Origin: SAR324 cluster bacterium
GTDB lineage: Bacteria; SAR324; NAC60-12
Length of the DNA stretch: 37,271 nt
Reading direction: 5' to 3'
NCBI GenBank assembly: GCA_028282505.1
Contig: JANQHV010000628.1
Span: 1 to 37,271, forward strand
Position numbers and translations under genes: made by a program. Positions 1-7,751 of this stretch are shown piece by piece. The notes under the pieces are model-generated. The model saw only the letters and a list, made by a program, of their open reading frames with translations, was not told the origin of the DNA and did not search any database. The stretch's first letter is position 1, and every line of letters starts with the position of its first letter.

Positions 1-43
1 AATTACTCAAGCAGTTGCTCAATCATTGTTACAAAAAGGAACC

Positions 44-1177
44 ATGCCAAAAATCATTGCAATGATTCCTGCTCGTTTAGGCAGTAAGCGGGTAAAGAAA
101 AAAAATCTCCGTTTAATCAATGGAAAACCATTGATTAGTTATGTTATTGAAACAGCAAAATCCGCAAATTGTTTTGACGGGATTTATATTAATTCAGAAG
201 CTGAAATTTTTGGAAAAATCGCAGACGAATATGGTATTCAATTCTATCAACGTCCTGACCATCTTGCCTCAGATACTGCGACCAATGATGAGTTTGCTTT
301 AGATTTTATCCAGAATGTAGATGGTGATGTGCTGATCCAATTGTTGCCAACTTCACCTCTTTTGACAGTTGATGAAGTGCGGGCATTTGTGACGATGATG
401 CAAGAAGGTGACTATGATACATTAATTTCCGTGGAGGATAAACAAATTGCCTGTGTTTATCAGGAGACCCCGATAAATTTTGATCGCTTCATCATCAATC
501 CGCCTTCGCAAACCATGACTCCTGTGCGTGCTTATGCAACAGTATTGATGGGATGGCACTATAAAAATTATCAAGAGAATATGGAACGTTATGGTAGTGC
601 CTATCATGGAGGTAATGGAAAAATCGGATATTTTGAATTGAGAGGGCTTTCGACGGTAGATATTGACCGAGAAAAAGACTTCCTCTTGGCTGAAAGTATC
701 TTGAGAGCTAGATGTGAGCAGCAGGAAACAGTGATTGAATATTACGACAGCAAATCACGGGAACATTCCGAAGTAGATGTCCCCAGTATTCTTGCCAAAG
801 ATGGTGTCATCAATAATGACCTCCATGATGCTAATAAAGAGTTGGTGAACATTGATGATATTATTGAAGTCCTTCCTAAAAATGAGTCGTGGAGTAAGCG
901 GATTATTGATACAGAAAATAATAGTATGACCCTTATTTCACAACTGCCGGGAGAAGGAAATCGTCTTCACTATCACCCCAACTGGAATGAATGGTGGTAT
1001 ATTGTTGATGGAGAGTGGGAATGGGAAATTGAAGGAGAAAAAAAGATTGTTCAGAAAGGTGATTTGGTTTTTATGCGCAAGAATCGTCAGCATAAAATTA
1101 CAGCGGTAGGGAATAAACCTGCTATTCGTATGGCTGTCAGTCGTGCGGATGTAGCCCATGTGTATCCAGAAAAATAA
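44..1177 (+). CDS. CMP-sugar-acid (acylneuraminate-type) cytidylyltransferase fused to a C-terminal cupin
   Basis: Residues 1-222 read as an acylneuraminate cytidylyltransferase, which activates a 2-keto-3-deoxy sugar acid with CTP. Visible signatures are IPARLGSKR at 8-16, the LLPTSPLL strand at about 100-107 and the DIDRE metal-site segment at 207-210. Family members usually end near residue 230. This protein continues through a roughly 70-residue linker into a cupin barrel (about 295-370) with HYHPNWNEWW, including His309 and His311, and a late His350. The fused cupin suggests a second step on the same sugar, such as isomerisation or epimerisation, but that is inference. I chose ATG 44 because it gives the normal MPKIIAMIPAR start and has AAAAAGGA just upstream, though spacing is only 3 nt. 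The frame stays open to the window edge, so an N-terminal extension cannot be excluded. The cytosolic product probably feeds the glycan made by the neighbours. Confidence 0.85.
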   Translation: MPKIIAMIPARLGSKRVKKKNLRLINGKPLISYVIETAKSANCFDGIYINSEAEIFGKIADEYGIQFYQRPDHLASDTATNDEFALDFIQNVDGDVLIQLLPTSPLLTVDEVRAFVTMMQEGDYDTLISVEDKQIACVYQETPINFDRFIINPPSQTMTPVRAYATVLMGWHYKNYQENMERYGSAYHGGNGKIGYFELRGLSTVDIDREKDFLLAESILRARCEQQETVIEYYDSKSREHSEVDVPSILAKDGVINNDLHDANKELVNIDDIIEVLPKNESWSKRIIDTENNSMTLISQLPGEGNRLHYHPNWNEWWYIVDGEWEWEIEGEKKIVQKGDLVFMRKNRQHKITAVGNKPAIRMAVSRADVAHVYPEK

Positions 1178-1180
1178 AAT

Positions 1181-2020
1181 ATGCAAAAAAGTATTTTAAG
1201 CAAAATTTCGGTCTTATTTCGTTTCTTTTTTGCTCCATTATTACTTTATATGCCTGCTCTTCGTGCAGAGTATCTTAGAATGAAAGGATATTACAAATTT
1301 AAGTTTTCATATTTTGGCAAATGGGAGCGTATAAAACTGGAACGATATTCGAAGCATCATTTGGGTGATACACATAAAGTAGATATCTATAAGACTCGAC
1401 TAATGGGAGCTTGTATACTTGAGTATAACGCTTTAAAAACTTTTTTTACTAACGAATTCAAAGATCAAGTCCCCGAAAAAATTATAGATTTTGGCTGTGG
1501 TTTAGCGAGAAGTTCTGTATTTTTTATGCATATGTTTAATTGGCATTCTGCAAAATTTTTTCTAGTAGATGGAAATGCAAATGTTTTTCAACTGAGTAAT
1601 AATCAAAGGTTATTCCATCAAGATATTAATCTTATGTTTGAAAAGGGTGAAACGTTTTATACAGATTTTGATCTATTAGATCGTTTTGCGACTTCGAACA
1701 AGATGCAAAATTTTGAGTTAGTCGACCTTAATACTCATAGGCAACGGCTATCACAAATCAAAAACGTTAATTTGCTCTACTCATTTTATTCTATTGGCTA
1801 CCATTGGGATATTTTGCCTACTTTGGATTTTTATGGAATACACGATTTATTAAAAACAGATGCTTTCTTAATTTTTGGAATACGACCGAAGCGGGATCCA
1901 TTACGGAAAGAGGTAAATACTGATAGCCTGTTACAAAGAGGCTATAAACAAGTTGCTTTAATTGAAGGAATGGCTCAGGATTTATTAATATTAAAGAAAC
2001 TTTCTGATGCGAGGGTATAG
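1181..2020 (+). CDS. class I SAM-dependent methyltransferase-like protein
   Basis: The 279-residue protein has a class I methyltransferase core: motif I is IIDFGCGLARSS at 101-112, and Asp130 at the end of the next strand (FFLVDGNAN) is placed to bind the ribose of S-adenosylmethionine. The N-terminus (about 5-28) is hydrophobic and may attach to the membrane face. It starts 3 nt after the stop of the preceding cytidylyltransferase, with no clear Shine-Dalgarno sequence, so translational coupling is likely. The acceptor is unknown. The setting suggests O- or N-methylation of a sugar in the glycan. Confidence 0.65.
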   Translation: MQKSILSKISVLFRFFFAPLLLYMPALRAEYLRMKGYYKFKFSYFGKWERIKLERYSKHHLGDTHKVDIYKTRLMGACILEYNALKTFFTNEFKDQVPEKIIDFGCGLARSSVFFMHMFNWHSAKFFLVDGNANVFQLSNNQRLFHQDINLMFEKGETFYTDFDLLDRFATSNKMQNFELVDLNTHRQRLSQIKNVNLLYSFYSIGYHWDILPTLDFYGIHDLLKTDAFLIFGIRPKRDPLRKEVNTDSLLQRGYKQVALIEGMAQDLLILKKLSDARV

Positions 2021-2118
2021 AATGTTTCCTCTAAAAACGTCTGATGTCTTCTCATAATTAAGTCATATAATGCCTCATCAAATCAAACATTAAACTTCTG
2101 TTATTATAAAAATCTCAC

Positions 2119-2835
2119 ATGACGTTTTTATCTAGATCTGTTTTTTTAATTGTGGGAGGAACTTCCGGCATCGGATTACATACGGCCCAGAGGTTGTCAC
2201 AAAAAAATAAAGTATTTATTGCAGGGCGAAGAGAAATCTTTGAACCCAGGTGTGATTTTCTAGCTATGGATGTTTTAGAGGAAGAAAGCATCTGTCAAGC
2301 TTTTGAGGAGTTGGAAAACCGTTCAGGTTCTCTCGATGGTATTGTTTATTCTGCTGGGATTGCGGCTCCTCGTCAATCAATTACTGAACTCCAGGTAAGA
2401 GACTGGGAACGAGTATTTCATACAAATGTCACAGGGGCGATGCTTTGTCTTAAATATGGGTATCCACTCTTAAAAAAGTCTCAAGGAAAAGTGGTACTGG
2501 TTAATTCAATTGCAGCTCGTGATTATAGTCTATTTTCAGGGATTCAATATACAACGAGTAAGGCTGCTTTAACAGGGCTTGCTCGACAAGCTGCTGCCGA
2601 GTGGGCCCATGATGGCATTCTGGTCAATTCTATTTATCCAAGTATGACAAGAACACCCATGTTGGAAAAAAATGTTCCTCAAAACAAAATTGATGATATT
2701 GAAAGCGAAATACCGTTACGACGGATTGCCTCTCAAGATGAAATCGCAGCAGCAATTGAGTTTTTACTAAGTGGTGAAAATACCTATATGACAGGTTGTG
2801 GGATTGATCTCAATGGGGGACAGTATTTTAACTAA
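2119..2835 (+). CDS. short-chain dehydrogenase/reductase (classical SDR)
   Basis: The 238-residue protein is a complete classical SDR: the dinucleotide-binding GGTSGIG at 13-19, the YSAG equivalent of NNAG at about 77-80, candidate catalytic Ser130, and Tyr144-x3-Lys148. It ends in the usual GxxxDLNGG segment. It should be a cytosolic NAD(P)H-dependent oxidoreductase acting on a sugar nucleotide, a sugar acid or a carrier-bound acyl group. A 98-nt gap without a clear terminator or good promoter separates it from the upstream gene, and there is no obvious ribosome binding site before ATG 2119. It is more like FabG/KR enzymes than the two related SDRs further downstream. Confidence 0.85.
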   Translation: MTFLSRSVFLIVGGTSGIGLHTAQRLSQKNKVFIAGRREIFEPRCDFLAMDVLEEESICQAFEELENRSGSLDGIVYSAGIAAPRQSITELQVRDWERVFHTNVTGAMLCLKYGYPLLKKSQGKVVLVNSIAARDYSLFSGIQYTTSKAALTGLARQAAAEWAHDGILVNSIYPSMTRTPMLEKNVPQNKIDDIESEIPLRRIASQDEIAAAIEFLLSGENTYMTGCGIDLNGGQYFN

Positions 2836-2911
2836 AGCTTTTTTGCACTAGCCGATGAGTGGATAAATGTTTACTGGAAAAAGGTAAGATGAAGTTGCAC
2901 TTAAAGGGACA

Positions 2912-3856
2912 ATGGTATTATTCAATCAAGAAGCAATAAATAGTTTAATTGAAGAAGCAAATCGTTCTGAGAAAGGGATCTCTTCTTATTGGATTGATTT
3001 GCTGCAAGGATTTGAATTTAAGGATGGTAAATTTGATGGGAAAGGTCTTCCAGAAGGTGAAGGGGGGTATAGCCGATCTCTTTTAGGCAGATTGATCCAT
3101 TATTTGTTACAAACTCCTTTTCGTCTTAAGGGTCAACCGTTCTCAGAATTTAATAGCCTCCTAAAAACAGCAAAACAAATTCATGAAAATAGAAATAATG
3201 GAATGAGGTTAGGAACGCTTCGTCAGGCAATATCTTTATCACTGCTTGAACAAAAAATACAAGTGAGCCAGCTGAATGATTCTATTGTGGTTATTGGAGA
3301 TGGATTCGCCGTGATGAGTTCTTTAATCCTTTTACATTTTCCGAAATTGAAGGGGAAATTAATTTTGGTAAACCTCACTCAAAACTTACTAATAGACGCT
3401 GTTTTTCTGCAAAAATCAGTACCTCACGCGACGATTGCTCTGGTCAAAAATGAAGAAGAAATAAGAGAGTCCTTAGACAACAGTGATATCCAAGCCATAT
3501 TAATTCAGGCAGACAACGCCAAGTTGATAAGTCACGCACCGATTGGATTGGCAATCAACATTGCTTCCATGCAGGAAATGAATCCTGAAATTATTGCAAA
3601 CTATTTCAGTTTCATGAGAGGTTCAAAAAATGCTGAGACTTATTTTTATTGTGTTAATCGAATTGAAAAAATCTTGCCTGACAATACGGTTGTGAAATTC
3701 TTTGAATATCCATGGGATCCTCATGATCAAATTTTAGTTGATGAACTGTGTCCCTGGCATCAAAATTATTATAGAGTTTTTCCTCCCTTTTATTTGCCGT
3801 ATGATGGCCCCCACCAACACCGTCTTGTTTTGATGAATAAGTCCTCATTTCAATAG
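2912..3856 (+). CDS. putative sugar O-methyltransferase (NanM-like family)
   Basis: This 314-residue protein resembles, from memory, the putative sugar O-methyltransferase family found in nonulosonate and O-antigen loci. The supporting signs are a SAM-site-like segment IGDGFAVMSS (about 128-137) and a conserved-looking C-terminal block, residues 265-308, with EYPW, VDELCPWHQ, PPFY, PYDGP and HRL. The start ATG has AAAGGGA four bases upstream. The best guess is methylation of a hydroxyl on the cluster's sugar or sugar acid. The family assignment was not tested by a search. If it is wrong, this is a conserved glycan-locus protein of unknown role. Confidence 0.6.
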   Translation: MVLFNQEAINSLIEEANRSEKGISSYWIDLLQGFEFKDGKFDGKGLPEGEGGYSRSLLGRLIHYLLQTPFRLKGQPFSEFNSLLKTAKQIHENRNNGMRLGTLRQAISLSLLEQKIQVSQLNDSIVVIGDGFAVMSSLILLHFPKLKGKLILVNLTQNLLIDAVFLQKSVPHATIALVKNEEEIRESLDNSDIQAILIQADNAKLISHAPIGLAINIASMQEMNPEIIANYFSFMRGSKNAETYFYCVNRIEKILPDNTVVKFFEYPWDPHDQILVDELCPWHQNYYRVFPPFYLPYDGPHQHRLVLMNKSSFQ

Positions 3857-3891
3857 TGTTGATATTCTTCCAATCAAAGTTCTTATGAAAT

Positions 3892-4500
3892 ATGATGATC
3901 TCGGCAAATATAAAGCGTTTCAAAACATTGCAAAAGCTGGTGGTGGATGAAATCCAATGCCTGTTTGAATCTGTTTTGGTATTGCCTCTCAAAGGAGTGA
4001 TGGGAACTTATATTCGAAAAAAATATTGGGGTGCAAAACTAAGAAAACTTGGTAGAAATTCTGTGATTGGGAGGCATACAATACTGGGGTTTCCTGAACT
4101 GATAGAGATTGGAGAAAACTCTTCGATTGGAGAATACTGTGCGATTAGCGCCGCATGTTCAGATGGAATCTTTATTGGAAGTGATGTCATGATTGCACGA
4201 GGCACCTATATTCACTCGGCAAATCACAAAATAGATAATCTGAGGATACCTATCTCTCAGCAAGGAACAGAGACGATGAGCCTTCCATTTAAAGGTGAGC
4301 AATATAGTGTGATTATTGAAGATGATGTTTGGATTGGAAGCAATGTGGTGATACTGGCTGGAACGCATCTTGGAACTGGAAGTGTCGTTTCGGCAGGTGC
4401 TGTGGTTTCTGGAACAATTGCTCCTTTTTCCATGTTGGTTGGTAATCCTGCCCGCATAGTTTTTAATAGGAAAAAAAGGTTTGGTGATGAATCGCATTGA
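3892..4500 (+). CDS. hexapeptide-repeat (left-handed beta-helix) acyltransferase
   Basis: The 202-residue protein has the imperfect hexapeptide repeats of the left-handed beta-helix fold from about residue 55 to 185 (IGENSSIGEYCAI, IEDDVWIGSNVVI, GTGSVVSAGAVV). His112 in HSANHKID matches the catalytic base of the xenobiotic/maltose acetyltransferase group, and the C-terminal VGNPARIV is typical. It should transfer an acyl group from acyl-CoA or acyl-ACP to a sugar hydroxyl or amine. Its 3' end overlaps the next gene, a MaoC-SDR fusion, by 14 nt. That favours use of an acyl group made by the neighbouring carrier-protein cassette, but plain acetylation is equally possible. ATG 3892 is followed at once by a second ATG (3895), so the start may be one codon later. 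Confidence 0.85.
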   Translation: MMISANIKRFKTLQKLVVDEIQCLFESVLVLPLKGVMGTYIRKKYWGAKLRKLGRNSVIGRHTILGFPELIEIGENSSIGEYCAISAACSDGIFIGSDVMIARGTYIHSANHKIDNLRIPISQQGTETMSLPFKGEQYSVIIEDDVWIGSNVVILAGTHLGTGSVVSAGAVVSGTIAPFSMLVGNPARIVFNRKKRFGDESH

Positions 4501-5671
4501 GTCCTATCAAGTAGGGGATACAGCGCATATTGAGCATTTAATAACAGCAGACGATATTGACAAGTTTGTTGAATTGACAGGAGACGATAATCGATTGCAT
4601 GTAGATGCTGACTATGCAAAAAAAACCTCGTTTAAAGGTGTTGTTGCGCATGGAATGCTTGGTGCTTCATTCATTTCAACGATCATTGGTAAACATATCC
4701 CTGGAGATGGGGCTTTATGGGTTTCTCAAAACTTACAATTTCTATTGCCTATTCGTATTGGAGATAAATTGACGATTGCCGCGGAGGTCATTCACGTTCA
4801 GAAGCGGCAAAAGCTGTTAACGCTAAGCATTAAAATTATCAATCAACATAAGCAATTGGTTCAAACAGGGGAGAGCCAGGTAAAGGTACTAGATTTAGAG
4901 GAATCAAAAATCAAAATGGAGCAAGAGCTACAAAAAAAAGTAGTTCTCGTGACAGGAGGAGCAACTGGTATTGGGGCTGCGGTTTCTGCGTTATTGGCAA
5001 ATGAAGGATATCATGTTTTGATTAATTACCGGAATAATAAGATGGGAGCAGAAAACCTGAAACAAGAAATTCTCGCACAGGGAGGGTCTGCAAAAATTTT
5101 CCAGGCGGATGTAACTCATCGGGAAAGTGTGGAAAAAATGGTCCAGGCTACAATCCGTGAATTTGGTGCAGTGACTGCTCTTGTGAATAATGCCACTTCA
5201 AAAATCATTCCTCAGGAATTTGATACGTTAGAATGGGATGATATTGAGACCCACCTCAGGGTGCAGATTCAAGGTGCGTTTAACTGTATTACATGTGTCA
5301 TACCTGAATTGATCAAACATCAGGGAAGTGTAGTTAACGTCAGTACGATCTATACTTCGTCTACTCCTCCAGCAAAGTTATCAGGTTATATTATGGCCAA
5401 AGCCGCAATAGAAGCATTGACCAAGTCATTGGCGGTAGAATATGGCCCCCAGGGAGTAAGGTTTAACACTGTTTCACCAGGGATGACAGAGACGGCTTTG
5501 ATTGCAGATATCCCAGAGAAGGTTCGGCTCTTGACAGCAGCGCAAACTCCACTAAAAAGACTCGCTCAGCCTGAAAATATCGCCCATGCTATTGCATTTC
5601 TTTTAAGTGATCAGGCTCAGCACATTACGGGGGAAAATCTCAAGATTTGTGGCGGATCGGTAATGATTTGA
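4487..5671 (+). CDS. MaoC-type enoyl hydratase / SDR ketoreductase fusion
   Basis: Two enzymes are joined. Residues 1-135 form a MaoC hot-dog domain with the (R)-hydratase signature GDDNRLHVD: Asp33 and His38 occupy the catalytic Asp-x4-His positions, followed by VAHGML. Residues 150-394 are an SDR with TGGATGIG at 156-163, NNA at 234-236, Ser286 and Tyr301-x3-Lys305. Together they could reduce a 3-ketoacyl thioester and dehydrate or rehydrate the 3-hydroxyacyl product. The presence of FkbH and ACP genes directly downstream points to a carrier-bound acyl substrate. ATG 4487 is preferred over an in-frame TTG at 4481 because an A-rich AAAAAAAGG lies about 7 nt upstream. The gene overlaps the acyltransferase by 14 nt. 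Confidence 0.85.
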   Translation: MNRIESYQVGDTAHIEHLITADDIDKFVELTGDDNRLHVDADYAKKTSFKGVVAHGMLGASFISTIIGKHIPGDGALWVSQNLQFLLPIRIGDKLTIAAEVIHVQKRQKLLTLSIKIINQHKQLVQTGESQVKVLDLEESKIKMEQELQKKVVLVTGGATGIGAAVSALLANEGYHVLINYRNNKMGAENLKQEILAQGGSAKIFQADVTHRESVEKMVQATIREFGAVTALVNNATSKIIPQEFDTLEWDDIETHLRVQIQGAFNCITCVIPELIKHQGSVVNVSTIYTSSTPPAKLSGYIMAKAAIEALTKSLAVEYGPQGVRFNTVSPGMTETALIADIPEKVRLLTAAQTPLKRLAQPENIAHAIAFLLSDQAQHITGENLKICGGSVMI

Positions 5672-5687
5672 GTCTGCCTTATATTGG

Positions 5688-7478
5688 ATGGATTGGATGC
5701 AAGAGCTTGAAAAAATTTTAAACAATGTTTCTTTAGATAAATCGGCTTCACTCATTTCAGCGATTGATAAAGCTGATCAACTGAAAGAAGGTTTCGACGT
5801 TACTTTAAAAATTGGGGTTTTGAGAAATTATACGATTGAGGGGATTGAACCATATCTAAAATATCACCTGTACAAATCGGGAATTAAAGCAGAAGTTCAT
5901 TTTGGCAACTATGATATGATTTTGCAGGAAGTGATGGATCCAGAATCTCATTTTTCTAAAAACAAGCCTGATTTGATCATACTTTCCTTAAAATTGGAGA
6001 GCTTTTTACCTGACTATGAAACGGGCAATTGGAACTTCCATGATGTGCGAGGTCAACTCTCTGAATTACTGATTCAAGTGATGAACAACGTTTCTGGTCC
6101 GTTGGTCATTAACAATTTTATTTCTCCTTTTTATTCAATGAATGGTATCATTGGAGATGTCGCTGAGAACAGTAATCAACGACGTATTCAACGGCTGAAT
6201 TCTTTTATTGAAGATTTTGCCGCAAAAAATTCCTCACAAGTTATGCTGGCTAATTGGGAACGAATTATCCGGAAATTGGGAGAGGAACTCTCCATTGATT
6301 ATCGGTTTTGGTATAGTTCCAAATCTCCTTTTAAAAAGGATTTCTTAAATGAGTACGCAAAAGTGGTTGCAAATATTGGGAAAATCTTGGCGGGGAAGGT
6401 TAAAAAGTGTCTGGTGTTGGATTGTGACAATACCTTGTGGGGGGGGATTATCGGGGAAGATGGAATGGATGGGATCAAATTGGATAACCATGAATTTCCA
6501 GGGAAAGTGTATTATGACTTTCAAAAGTCCATTCTCCTCCTTGCGGAAAGAGGCATCCTGATCACTTTATGCAGCAAGAATAATGAAGAAGATGTCATGG
6601 ATGTTTTGGAGAACCATCCCCATTCGTTAATAAAACGAAAGCATTTGGCAGCTTGGCGAGTCAACTGGAAAAATAAAGCAGAAAATATTATTTCCTTATC
6701 TGAAGACTTGAACTTGGGGCTAGATAGTTTTGTTTTTGTAGATGATTCAGAAATTGAATGTGATCTTGTCAAAAAAATGGTACCGGAGGTTGATGTGCTT
6801 CAAGTCCCAAAGAAGATATACTTGCTTCCTTCATTACTCATGACTCATGGGCAGTTGGACACATTAACTGAAACAAATGAGGATCGACAAAGGACAATTC
6901 TTTATCAAACAGACGCAAAACGAAAAGAAGCATCAAAAAGCTTTGCCACTATTGATGAATATTTATATTCTCTCGATTTGCATGCGAAAATTCATTTGGT
7001 TGAAGACCAAGAAGTGGCACGTGTTGCACAACTGACCCAAAAAACCAATCAATTCAATTTAACAACGAAACGCTACACTGAACAAGATATCCAACAATTC
7101 GGAAAACTAACAGATAACGCTGTTTTGTCTTTAACCGTTCAAGACCGGTTTGGCAGTTCAGGGTTAACGGGAGTTTTGATTGCTAAAAAAGAAAACAGCA
7201 CTGGATATATTGATTCATTGCTTCTGAGTTGTAGAGTTTTAGGACGTAAACTGGAATATGCATTTGTCGATTATTGTCTAAAATACCTTGAGGGGCAGTG
7301 GTCGATTGCAAAGTGGATGGCTGAATATATGCCTACAAAAAAGAATGCTCAGGTAGCTAATTTTTGGTCTGAGATGGGATTCCAAATAGTGGAACAACAA
7401 GAGAAAAAAAGTATTTATTTCTTGGACGGTAGTCCGCAACAAATAATTGATACAACCTTTATTAAAATAAATGAGTGA
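5688..7478 (+). CDS. FkbH-like HAD-superfamily enzyme with GNAT-like C-terminal domain
   Basis: The 596-residue protein matches the FkbH-like layout: a roughly 230-residue N-terminal domain, a HAD domain with CLVLDCDNTLWGG (Asp245, Asp247, Thr249), CSKNN at 295-299 and VDDSE at 351-355, then an acyltransferase-like C-terminal domain (about 440-580) with DRFGSSGLTG and SCRVLGRKLE. FkbH enzymes take a glyceryl group from 1,3-bisphosphoglycerate and load it on an acyl carrier protein. Here the very next gene encodes an ACP and overlaps this stop codon as GTGA, so the pair is translationally coupled. A second in-frame ATG (5697) is possible. Glyceryl-ACP is the expected product by homology, and its use in the glycan is inference. 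Confidence 0.88.
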   Translation: MDWMQELEKILNNVSLDKSASLISAIDKADQLKEGFDVTLKIGVLRNYTIEGIEPYLKYHLYKSGIKAEVHFGNYDMILQEVMDPESHFSKNKPDLIILSLKLESFLPDYETGNWNFHDVRGQLSELLIQVMNNVSGPLVINNFISPFYSMNGIIGDVAENSNQRRIQRLNSFIEDFAAKNSSQVMLANWERIIRKLGEELSIDYRFWYSSKSPFKKDFLNEYAKVVANIGKILAGKVKKCLVLDCDNTLWGGIIGEDGMDGIKLDNHEFPGKVYYDFQKSILLLAERGILITLCSKNNEEDVMDVLENHPHSLIKRKHLAAWRVNWKNKAENIISLSEDLNLGLDSFVFVDDSEIECDLVKKMVPEVDVLQVPKKIYLLPSLLMTHGQLDTLTETNEDRQRTILYQTDAKRKEASKSFATIDEYLYSLDLHAKIHLVEDQEVARVAQLTQKTNQFNLTTKRYTEQDIQQFGKLTDNAVLSLTVQDRFGSSGLTGVLIAKKENSTGYIDSLLLSCRVLGRKLEYAFVDYCLKYLEGQWSIAKWMAEYMPTKKNAQVANFWSEMGFQIVEQQEKKSIYFLDGSPQQIIDTTFIKINE

Positions 7479-7717
7479 TTGTGGAAGAAAAAGTAAAAGA
7501 AATCATGTCCCTTATTTTTAATGTAGATATAGAAGATATCACAGAAGACTCTTCTCCTGACAATCTCGAAAACTGGGATTCTTTAAGGCATATGAACTTT
7601 GTAAATGCCTTGGAAGAAGAGTTTGATATCGAATTAACAGATGAGCAAGTCACTGAAATGATGAATTTTAAACTTGTTCTTGCCGTCCTTAAAGAAATCT
7701 CTCCTTCATCCGCATAG
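7475..7717 (+). CDS. acyl carrier protein
   Basis: The 80-residue acidic protein is a stand-alone ACP. Ser36 in NWDSLRHM is the phosphopantetheine attachment site and the charged helices match the family. Translation probably starts at GTG 7475, whose bases overlap the TGA stop of the FkbH-like gene, giving coupled synthesis in matched amounts. It most likely carries the glyceryl or other short acyl intermediate handled by the FkbH-like enzyme and the MaoC-SDR fusion, with either nearby hexapeptide acyltransferase as a possible final user. It differs from a housekeeping AcpP, which has DSLD around its serine. Confidence 0.9.
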   Translation: MIVEEKVKEIMSLIFNVDIEDITEDSSPDNLENWDSLRHMNFVNALEEEFDIELTDEQVTEMMNFKLVLAVLKEISPSSA

Positions 7718-7751
7718 ATTTATTTCCCCTCCGTTTTCTTGTAATACCATT

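Noticed and set aside
4257-4619. Minus-strand frames opposite the acyltransferase and MaoC-SDR genes
   Set aside because: They overlap strongly supported + strand genes and show no domain features.
7674-7751. N-terminal extension of the glycosyltransferase from TTG 7674
   Set aside because: It would overlap the ACP gene by 44 nt and lacks a family-like sequence; ATG 7752 is more economical.
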